DNA of 9,698 nt from Prevotella sp. CAG:891 (lineage in GTDB: Bacteria > Bacteroidota > Bacteroidia > Bacteroidales > Bacteroidaceae), in NCBI GenBank assembly GCA_000437675.1, contig FR901666.1, positions 1-9,698 on the forward strand, read 5' to 3'. Shown here in pieces: positions 1 to 5,359 of this stretch. Made by a program: the position numbers and the translations under genes. The notes beneath the pieces are model-generated. The model ran no database searches and was not told the DNA's origin. It saw only the letters and a list, made by a program, of their open reading frames with translations. How positions within the stretch are numbered: position 1 is the stretch's first letter; each line of letters starts with the position of its first letter.

Positions 1-54
1 ATAGAATTATATAAAATAATTTTGAACACCTACTTAAAATGCCACGAACGAAAC

Positions 55-72
55 AAGCGTGAATAAGCGTGA
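55..72. repeat. Short tandem direct repeat in intergenic DNA
   Basis: The octamer aagcgtga occurs at 55-62 and again at 65-72, in a stretch (1-148) that contains no credible gene. A weak 6-bp dyad (94-99 with 118-123) lies nearby. Two copies are too few to assign a role; this could be a fragment of a regulatory site for a gene beyond the left edge, or chance. Confidence 0.3.
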
Positions 73-148
73 TTTTTTTAAGACGGCTTGCTATCGGGTC
101 AATAGCGAAAAACGTAAACCCGAAATGTTTGCTGAGGGGGTTTGCATG

Positions 149-180
149 AAAAATGCCATCGGGAGGCTCGGTTGATGGCA
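149..180 (-). terminator. Second intrinsic terminator downstream of the GH20 gene
   Basis: Read on the minus strand, a 7-bp stem (TGCCATC at 180-174 with GATGGCA at 160-154) encloses a 13-nt loop and is followed by five T (153-149). It lies directly behind the stronger terminator at 180-220, whose T tract forms its left boundary. It would act as a backup stop for leftward transcription. The stem is shorter and the T run weaker than in the first hairpin. Confidence 0.5.
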
Positions 181-220
181 AAAAAAAAGACCCGAGGTTC
201 ATATCAATAAACCTCGGGTC
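180..220 (-). terminator. Strong intrinsic terminator of the GH20 gene
   Basis: On the minus strand an 11-bp perfect stem (GACCCGAGGTT at 220-210 with AACCTCGGGTC at 199-189) has a 10-nt loop and is followed directly by nine T (188-180). This is a textbook Rho-independent terminator 34 nt after the stop codon at 256-254. The plus-strand side is also followed by a T-rich stretch (cctttcctttt), so some bidirectional activity is possible. Confidence 0.9.
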
Positions 221-253
221 CTTTCCTTTTAATATTAAATTAGTGCAAGTGGC

Positions 254-1150
254 TTATTTCAGCACCTTTTCGCCATGGTTGGTTATAAAGATGCCCTTCG
301 TGGGATTCGCTACGCGACGTCCCTGCAAGTCGTAGTAAATCGTAGGCTGCTGATTGTTGTCTACCGTCGGAGCTGTGATACCTACTGCGATATCGAGCTT
401 TTCGAACGTCCAGATAGAAGCACCCCAATCCTTGGGCTTCATAATCACATTGTTTGCCCAGTTGCTCGGGTTCGTGTACCAGCTCAATGCGCCTGTTTCC
501 TCAACAATGGCAATGCCGCTCTGTCCCTGGTCGGTGGTAATTTCTTCGAGCATCCAGTCGTAATCCTTACCCATCATCACATTGGCATCAGCCGTTGTAT
601 TTGCCGGATAAGCCATTTTACCAGTCTTGGCATTGGTCAGTTTCACTGAGCCGTCGTTGTTTTTCTTAACCACCCAGTAGAAACTCTTGTCATTGTTTAC
701 CAAAGTTTTCGGAGCTACGTTGCCCGAAGCATTCACCGCTGCATAGTAATTGGTGAAGTAAGCATTGCGAATGCGGTAGTAGTAACCTTCGTCCAATCCT
801 TCGGCGGCCGAGGTGCGGGGCATGGCCATAAATTCAGCGTAGAGGTCAAGGTATTTTGTGTAAACCTCCTGTGTTACGTTGCCTTCCTTCACAGCTGCTG
901 CAGCCGGCGTAACCACTTCGTTGGCCAGGAAGTCGAGCGCATCGGCCGTAGGTTCGCCCGTTTCGCCCGGAGTGCTGTTGAGCAGCACATACTGTCCTTT
1001 CTTTACCAATCCGGCAAGTTGCGCCGTAAAGTCAGTTACTTCGCGAATGTACCAAGTACCGGGGAAGCAAATGGCACCATTGGCATCAGCCTTTACGAAA
1101 CCGGTGCAATCGCCGTAGAAGCGACGCACATTGGCGGGGTTGTAACCCAC
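254..1150 (-). CDS. Detached C-terminal part of the GH20 protein with trefoil-like module and T9SS-like tail
   Basis: This frame continues the GH20 protein after a one-base frameshift. It is open from a TGA at 1177-1175; 1150 is merely the first GTG and is probably not a genuine start, because no promoter or signal peptide precedes it. In order it shows the end of a lectin-like module, a helical stretch (about residues 67-110, Ala/Glu/Leu-rich), and a further beta-trefoil-like module with the spaced aromatic pattern seen earlier in the protein (FYWVV, DWML, IWTF). It ends in a tail containing YDLQGRRV and GIF, close to the basic C-terminus. From family knowledge such tails in Prevotella-like bacteria are T9SS sorting domains, cleaved when the cargo reaches the surface. 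Unless the frameshift is a sequencing error, this piece is either not translated or a useless fragment. Confidence 0.75.
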   Translation of the reverse strand: MGYNPANVRRFYGDCTGFVKADANGAICFPGTWYIREVTDFTAQLAGLVKKGQYVLLNSTPGETGEPTADALDFLANEVVTPAAAAVKEGNVTQEVYTKYLDLYAEFMAMPRTSAAEGLDEGYYYRIRNAYFTNYYAAVNASGNVAPKTLVNNDKSFYWVVKKNNDGSVKLTNAKTGKMAYPANTTADANVMMGKDYDWMLEEITTDQGQSGIAIVEETGALSWYTNPSNWANNVIMKPKDWGASIWTFEKLDIAVGITAPTVDNNQQPTIYYDLQGRRVANPTKGIFITNHGEKVLK

Positions 1151-3827
1151 CCCACCCGCAAAATACTTCGCCTGTCAACCCCCCCCCAGCCGAAATCGTT
1201 ACGGCTCCGGGCACATAAGTGTACTGTGCCGAAGCTTTTGTAGCCAGGTCAATGCGAACTGAGGTTCCGTTTTCGCCCAGCGTCAGGTTGGCTCCATTGG
1301 CATTCGGGAAAGTCACCTGCTTGCCATCGGCCATGTTTACAAGCAGCCAGTCGTTACCTTTGGCTACAAACTGCCACAGTTCTTCGGGTTCTGTTTGAGG
1401 CGTGTAGTGGAAGCGAATGCTGCGTCCGTTCGTATAAGCCGTTGAACCGGCATATTTGGCTTTGAAATAGGTCGAAGCCGAAACTAACTGGTACATTTTG
1501 CCAGCTGTGGGCTGTGTAATAGGTGCCTTTTTGTAAGCAGCAATTTCTTTTTGCAAAACCTGAATATTGGCGTCATTGGCATCGGCCACGGCTTGCTTGC
1601 AGGCCTCATCAAGTTTGTCGAAAGCTGCCTGAGCCGGGAAACCGGGCTTACCCGGCAGCGAGGCTTTCAGTATGCTCTGTGCCTCGTCGATGGCTACTTC
1701 GGCTTCGGTGCGCTGCGTGGGAATAAAGTAGTGCTTGGCAAAAGTGTAACCCATCGTTCCGAGCACCTCGTCGTGACTTTGCAAGCGGTGATAGAAGCCT
1801 GCCCAATCCTTTTCGGCGGCGGGGAGCCAGCCTGTTTCGCTGAGTGCCAGCATACGGGGCAAGAGCTGGTATTCAAGTTGCAACGAATCGGAACAGGTTT
1901 CGGTCCACAGGTTACCCTGCACACCTACGCAATAGTCTTCGCGTCCCTGAAGCGATGCCACGGGGTTCAGCATATAGGCTTCTTCAACGGTATTGACGTG
2001 CGAAGCACTCCAACCTCCCTGATAACCTTCGTTGATGTCAGTCTGGTCGTCGGGCACCTGCATAAAGTCGAGGTAAAGCGACTGGTAAGGCACTACAATG
2101 CTCTTGAAACCTTTATCGGCGGCTTGCGCGCTGTGGCCGATGCTATTCCATGCCATAACGACGGGCTTCACCTTGTTGTCGGTCGTCCAGTGTGCCAGCA
2201 GTTCGTCCCACACCACGAGGTCTTTATTGTATTTATCTTTCAGGAAAAGGCCCAATTCTTCAACGAGCCACGATTGCAGTTCGTGCACACCCTTCAAACC
2301 TTTGTCTTTCACGCGCTTCAAGCAGTCGGGATTGTTTGCCCACTGGTCGGTGGGACATTCGTCGCCACCAATGTGGACATACGGATAGGGGAACACTTCG
2401 GCAATGTGTCCGAGTACGCACTTCAGGAAAGTCACCGTCGTGTCTTTACCAATGTTCAGCACATCCTTTGAAATACCACCGTCAATGCGCACTTCATATT
2501 TCTTCGAAGGATCGCATGAGAACACGGGATACGATGCCACAACGGCCACCATGTGTCCGGGCAGGTCGATTTCGGGGAGAATTTCAATTTGGCGTTCCTT
2601 GGCATAGGCCACGATTTCGCGCAAATCGTCGAGCGAATACCACATGCCGCGACCATATTCCGTGTCGTCGAAGAATTTTTTGGGACCTCCGGCATTCGTA
2701 AATGAACCCTTACGGATGCTACCCACTTCGGTGAGCAGAGGATATTCGGGAATTTGAACGCGCCATCCCTGATCGTCGGTCAGGTGCCAGTGAAAACGGT
2801 TCATTTTATAAGCGGCCATCACGTCGAGTACGCGTTTCACTTCGGCTTTCGAGAAGAAGTGGCGGGCAACGTCGAGCATAAAACCGCGGTGACCCAGCTG
2901 AGGTTCATCTACAATGTCCAGACAGGGCAGCGACCATGCAGCCTCAGCCTTGAGTTCTGTGCCGTAAATGGCATTGGGCAACAACTGCTTCAACGTCTGA
3001 AGTGCGTAAAAGAAACCGGTGCTGTCGGCTGCCGTAATTTGAATACCCTTGTCTGCAGTAATCTTCAGCGTGTAGGCCTCGTGCTTCAGTTTGGCATCGG
3101 TAGTCATCGTCAGGCAGTTTGCTCCGGCGGTTTCTGTCGGCTTCAGTTCAATGCCGGCGGTGCGTTTCAGCTGAGCAGCCCAATCGGCGGTATAACGTTT
3201 AGCCGCAGCGTCGTCGCAGCAGTAACCTTTCAGCGACTTCACCTCCAGTTTACCCTCGCCCTCGGTCAATTTTTTAGGATAAGGAATCAAGGCATATTTC
3301 GGCAGTGAATTTTGCCACTCTTCGTAGCTCACAAATTCAAAGGCATTGCCCGGGTCATTTTGTGCATTCCAAAGTCCGAGGGGCATGTTGTTACCGGCAC
3401 CACCCCATTGGTTCATGAACACGCCGGTGTTAGCCTTAGGCGAAAGCACATAACTGCCGGGATAATCTGCACAAGTCGACGTGCTCCACACGAACTTCGT
3501 ATTTTGCGATTGAGGTTGCGCAGCAGCATGAAAGCGTCCTTCCTTTTGTGTGGTGGTTGTATACAGCACCTGACCGCTTTTCGCCGTCAGCGTATAGCCT
3601 TCAGCTTCCGAGCCTTCAATTTTCCAAAGTTGTGCATCAGCACCTGTCAATCCGGCGGTTTTCACTTCCGCGCCATTGGCTTTTGCTTCCAGCACATTTT
3701 GTCCTTTCATGAAACGCAGAAAGTACCATGTCGTCTGGTTGCCATTGCTAATCACTGGTTCGCCGGCCAATGCTGTAAAGCACGTCAGGCAGGCAAGCAG
3801 CCAAACAGAAAGTAATTTTTGAAACAT
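1086..3827 (-). CDS. Exported GH20 beta-N-acetylhexosaminidase (catalytic part, frameshifted near its C-terminus)
   Basis: The enzyme hydrolyses terminal beta-linked GlcNAc/GalNAc from glycans by substrate-assisted catalysis. ATG at 3827 begins a signal peptide (hydrophobic 5-21, cleavage likely after ALA at 19-21; a possible LLAC lipobox ending at Cys13 seems too early). Next come a beta-trefoil-like module (about 26-170), the GH20b N-terminal domain (about 178-300) and the catalytic TIM barrel (about 305-702). Visible catalytic features are HRGFMLDVARHF from residue 313, HWHLTDDQGW (346-355), HIGGDE (485-490) with the Asp489-Glu490 pair, and WTE (641-643). A helical linker (703-775) and a second trefoil-like module (from about 776) follow. 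After residue about 887 the frame reads an unnatural Arg/Cys-rich tail and stops at 1086. Removing one base near 1158-1174 would give one protein of about 1190 residues ending at 254. The catalytic domain is intact, so the truncated product could be active but would lack its sorting tail. It is transcribed leftward from the promoter at 4037-4068. Confidence 0.93.
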   Translation of the reverse strand: MFQKLLSVWLLACLTCFTALAGEPVISNGNQTTWYFLRFMKGQNVLEAKANGAEVKTAGLTGADAQLWKIEGSEAEGYTLTAKSGQVLYTTTTQKEGRFHAAAQPQSQNTKFVWSTSTCADYPGSYVLSPKANTGVFMNQWGGAGNNMPLGLWNAQNDPGNAFEFVSYEEWQNSLPKYALIPYPKKLTEGEGKLEVKSLKGYCCDDAAAKRYTADWAAQLKRTAGIELKPTETAGANCLTMTTDAKLKHEAYTLKITADKGIQITAADSTGFFYALQTLKQLLPNAIYGTELKAEAAWSLPCLDIVDEPQLGHRGFMLDVARHFFSKAEVKRVLDVMAAYKMNRFHWHLTDDQGWRVQIPEYPLLTEVGSIRKGSFTNAGGPKKFFDDTEYGRGMWYSLDDLREIVAYAKERQIEILPEIDLPGHMVAVVASYPVFSCDPSKKYEVRIDGGISKDVLNIGKDTTVTFLKCVLGHIAEVFPYPYVHIGGDECPTDQWANNPDCLKRVKDKGLKGVHELQSWLVEELGLFLKDKYNKDLVVWDELLAHWTTDNKVKPVVMAWNSIGHSAQAADKGFKSIVVPYQSLYLDFMQVPDDQTDINEGYQGGWSASHVNTVEEAYMLNPVASLQGREDYCVGVQGNLWTETCSDSLQLEYQLLPRMLALSETGWLPAAEKDWAGFYHRLQSHDEVLGTMGYTFAKHYFIPTQRTEAEVAIDEAQSILKASLPGKPGFPAQAAFDKLDEACKQAVADANDANIQVLQKEIAAYKKAPITQPTAGKMYQLVSASTYFKAKYAGSTAYTNGRSIRFHYTPQTEPEELWQFVAKGNDWLLVNMADGKQVTFPNANGANLTLGENGTSVRIDLATKASAQYTYVPGAVTISAGGGLTGEVFCGWGGLQPRQCASLLRRLHRFRKG
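1158..1187 (-). other. Frameshift site and G9 tract in the GH20 gene
   Basis: On the minus strand nine G (1187-1179) are read as Gly-Gly-Gly, and T4 follows at 1163-1160. The upstream frame is natural up to this point, while from about 1158 onward the protein-like sequence lies in another frame (AGGVGYNPANV). Getting from one frame to the other requires skipping a single base. That frame has a TGA at 1177-1175 right after the G tract, so the shift must lie after it. Reading TTT GCG in place of TTT TGC, with one T fewer in T4, would join the two smoothly. Changing the G tract alone by one base would not restore the frame. Confidence 0.75.
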
Positions 3828-4036
3828 AGAAATAGGTTAAATAAATAAGCCGAACGATTCCATTTGCACAATGCATCTCAGCGTAGTCCATATTCAAAAT
3901 AAGTTATGAATATATCGGGCATAGTTCATTGCTACACAATTTTCTCGTCCTGCAAAGTAAATAATATATTAGGTTGTTAAGATTTAAAAGTTTATCCCAA
4001 GGTCTCGGGTTCTATCAGTTGCTATTTAATCAGCTG

Positions 4037-4068
4037 CAAAGATAGTGAAAGGTGAGTGCAATGCCAAA
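4037..4068 (-). promoter_or_regulatory. Bacteroidetes-type promoter for the GH20 gene
   Basis: On the minus strand TTTG (4068-4065) is followed after 20 nt by TATCTTTG (4044-4037). This matches the established Bacteroidetes primary sigma pattern of a TTTG-type -33 box and a TAnnTTTG -7 box. Transcription would start near 4030 and give a leader of about 200 nt before the ATG at 3827. The -33 box lies inside one arm of the hairpin at 4061-4094. Confidence 0.65.
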
Positions 4069-4094
4069 GGAAAACGAAAGTTTTCATTCGGCAT
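4061..4094. repeat. Hairpin with GAAA tetraloop, possible dispersed extragenic element
   Basis: Two nested stems are visible: atgcc (4061-4065) with ggcat (4090-4094), and gaaaac (4070-4075) with gttttc (4080-4085), closing a GAAA loop (4076-4079). The flanks gtgagtgca and agccgagccgc, beside a tgcaaagata box, resemble promoter-associated sequence blocks that I recall as repeated in Prevotella and Bacteroides genomes; that is memory, not a search result. Because one arm overlaps the -33 box of the leftward promoter, the hairpin could affect expression, or it may simply travel with the promoter. Confidence 0.5.
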
Positions 4095-4196
4095 AGCCGA
4101 GCCGCATCCTAATCTTAGGAAAAGCATCCGTATTCTTAACACGCCACTTACACAACATGAATTTAAACCCTTTCTTAAAAATAATGAGTCATTTTC

Positions 4197-4227
4197 TTTG
4201 CAGTACCTTTCCTTTCAATTACCTTTG
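4197..4227 (+). promoter_or_regulatory. Bacteroidetes-type promoter for the lipoprotein gene
   Basis: TTTG (4197-4200) is followed after exactly 19 nt by TACCTTTG (4220-4227), an exact match to the Bacteroidetes -33/-7 consensus. The start site would be near 4234, giving a leader of about 175 nt before the ATG at 4409. That leader includes the GC-rich hairpin at 4336-4368. Confidence 0.7.
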
Positions 4228-4335
4228 CCATCCAAGTGCTACCTGCAAGCGGAATGCCCAACAGCTAATACCAACAGGTTAGCCAACTCACTAATCGCAC
4301 TTTTTTCCGTATCGGTTTAGAATGCATCTACATTC

Positions 4336-4368
4336 CGGCCGGCCATTTCCTGATAATATTACCGGCCG
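4336..4368 (+). promoter_or_regulatory. GC-rich hairpin in the lipoprotein mRNA leader
   Basis: The arms cggccgg (4336-4342) and ccggccg (4362-4368) form a perfect 7-bp stem of G-C pairs around a 19-nt AT-rich loop, 40 nt before the start codon. A pyrimidine-rich run (about 4380-4397) follows after 12 nt. The stem is too far from the T-rich run for a classical terminator, although attenuation cannot be excluded. Other possibilities are an mRNA-stabilising or regulatory leader structure, or a binding site for a dimeric regulator. Confidence 0.4.
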
Positions 4369-4408
4369 ACAGCCGAAGACTTTTTCTTTTCTCTCTTTAT
4401 AAATAGGT

Positions 4409-4972
4409 ATGCAAATAAGGTCACGCATTCGCGCTTTACGTTTCGCCCTGTCTTTATGGGCTGTTTCGATGCTGTTGCCCGGATGTTCCGACGAATATTA
4501 CGCCACTACACGCGCTTTTCTGAAGTTCACCCCCGTCACAGCCGTTCATCCCCTTTACACAGCGCTCAACAATCCCGGCATGTTCTGCCGCGTAACCATC
4601 GGCACCACCCATTTTCACTTTTCCGATGCCGAAGGCCAAAACGCCACTTATCCCCTTACTGCCCTGGCTGCCTACGGCCGACCCGAATGTTTAGCCGGTT
4701 TTGTCATCGGCACACCCTCTCTGCCCGACCTCAACATGGGTCAGCAGCCCGTGGCCTACGACCTAGTTTGCCCCACTTGTTATCAGCACGACCTCATCCA
4801 GCGTAGTTTAGATTTTTCGGCACGCGAAAAACTCAGTTGTCCGCGTTGCCAATCGGTCTACGACCTCACCACCGGAACCCTTCATTCTGGTAAATCCGAT
4901 GCGGTTCGCCTGCTCTACCGTTACAAAATAACTTACAGTCCGGCCAACGACCTTGTGCTCGTTATCAATTAA
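4409..4972 (+). CDS. Putative lipoprotein with Rieske-like / zinc-ribbon C-terminal domain
   Basis: I do not recognise a named family for this 187-residue protein. It begins with an Arg-rich n-region and hydrophobic segment ending in the lipobox LLPGC (22-26), so Cys26 is the predicted lipidation site and the mature protein should be anchored in the cell envelope. The C-terminal half has CPTC (121-124) and CPRC (144-147), 19 residues apart, followed by SVYDLTTG and a strand-rich end (LLYRYK, LVLVIN). The second part, CP-x-x-x-x-x-(F/Y)-D-x-x-T-G then L-x-x-Y, resembles the second half of a Rieske [2Fe-2S] domain. Here both metal-binding pairs are Cys-Cys rather than Cys-His, which would suit Zn or an Fe-S cluster with four Cys ligands. 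Cys60 and Cys94 are additional. It has its own promoter and no obvious operon partner. Envelope location is well supported; the redox or zinc role is inference. Confidence 0.8.
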   Translation: MQIRSRIRALRFALSLWAVSMLLPGCSDEYYATTRAFLKFTPVTAVHPLYTALNNPGMFCRVTIGTTHFHFSDAEGQNATYPLTALAAYGRPECLAGFVIGTPSLPDLNMGQQPVAYDLVCPTCYQHDLIQRSLDFSAREKLSCPRCQSVYDLTTGTLHSGKSDAVRLLYRYKITYSPANDLVLVIN

Positions 4973-5018
4973 GGGTGGTTCAAAACATGATGATTTACAA
5001 GAAGTCGATATTGAAAAT

Positions 5019-5043
5019 TAGTTTAGATAATTCTATCAAACTA
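5019..5043. other. AT-rich hairpin downstream of the lipoprotein gene
   Basis: The arms tagttt-a-gata (5019-5029) and tatc-aaacta (5034-5043) pair with one bulged A around an attc loop. It lies 47 nt after the lipoprotein stop codon and inside a weaker outer inverted repeat (gggtggttc 4973-4981 with gaaccccct 5072-5080). No T run follows, so termination is only one possibility; RNA 3'-end protection or remnant repeat DNA are others. Confidence 0.35.
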
Positions 5044-5094
5044 TTCATCTGAAAAATCTCCATGAAATAAAGAACCCCCTATAGGCTAATTAAA

Positions 5095-5287
5095 GAAGTC
5101 GTCTAAACTTTTCTGACGAAGATTTGATTTGGAGATTTATCTCTTCTAAATTCAATCTTCACCTTTCTTTTTGGCCGTTTTTTGACCTTTCATCAGTCGT
5201 GTAGCTCGCTACAATCCTTCTTCAAGACCCAAAAACGCCTCAAAATTAAAGGCATAATCTTGAATTCATAAAAGTTCAGACGACTTC
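5095..5287. mobile_element. MITE-like 193-bp palindromic element with terminal inverted repeats
   Basis: The ends are gaagtcgtctaaactttt (5095-5112) and aaaagttcagacgacttc (5270-5287), 18-bp inverted repeats with one mismatch. The similarity continues inward through tga and aagatt with a small gap. The halves remain loosely complementary further in (ggccgttttttgacc at about 5173-5187 against the reverse complement of the segment near 5227-5240). The centre is a perfect small dyad tgtagc-tc-gctaca (5200-5213). The element has no open reading frame, is AT-rich, and is bounded on both sides by aaa, which could be a 3-bp target duplication or chance. It fits a non-autonomous miniature inverted-repeat element moved by a transposase elsewhere. 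It sits 72 bp before the LRR gene. The alternative is a long regulatory hairpin. No transposase family can be assigned. Confidence 0.6.
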
Positions 5288-5359
5288 AAAGAAAACATCT
5301 AACCATCAACCTAGGCAAACGCCATTTCGGCGCTTGCTGCTATACCCTTTTTTACTTTT

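Larger units (their letters stand above)
3828..4408. other. Divergent intergenic regulatory region
   Basis: This 581-bp gap separates the leftward GH20 gene from the rightward lipoprotein gene. It holds one good promoter match per strand (4037-4068 minus, 4197-4227 plus), a hairpin at 4061-4094, a small dyad tcctaa-tc-ttagga (4107-4120) between the two promoters, and a GC-rich hairpin at 4336-4368. A second, poorer minus-strand -7-like box (TTACTTTG, 3960-3953) has no -33 partner. A 91-codon GTG-initiated open frame at 4045-4320 runs through these sites and is not protein-like. Both leaders would be long, about 175-200 nt. Confidence 0.7.

Noticed and set aside
1086..1177. Programmed ribosomal frameshifting as the explanation for the split GH20 gene
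   Set aside because: Joining the frames needs a skip of one base (+1), for which bacterial precedents are rare, and no stop-codon context or stimulatory element like that of known cases was seen; an indel or sequencing error is simpler.
1551..2471. 306-codon open frame on the plus strand opposite the GH20 gene
   Set aside because: It lies entirely antisense to the GH20 catalytic domain, whose motifs are clear; the long open frame follows from the codon bias of the real gene.
4045..4320. 91-codon open frame with GTG start in the divergent intergenic region
   Set aside because: It runs through the hairpin repeat and the plus-strand promoter, has a low-complexity basic composition with no domain-like pattern, and has no promoter of its own upstream on its strand.
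5001..5094. A second copy of the MITE end (gaagtcg at about 5001)
   Set aside because: Only seven bases match before the sequence diverges, so it is not distinguishable from chance.
4973..5359. CRISPR array or tRNA in the long intergenic gap
   Set aside because: There are no regularly spaced repeats and no cloverleaf-like arrangement; the structure is a single extended inverted repeat.
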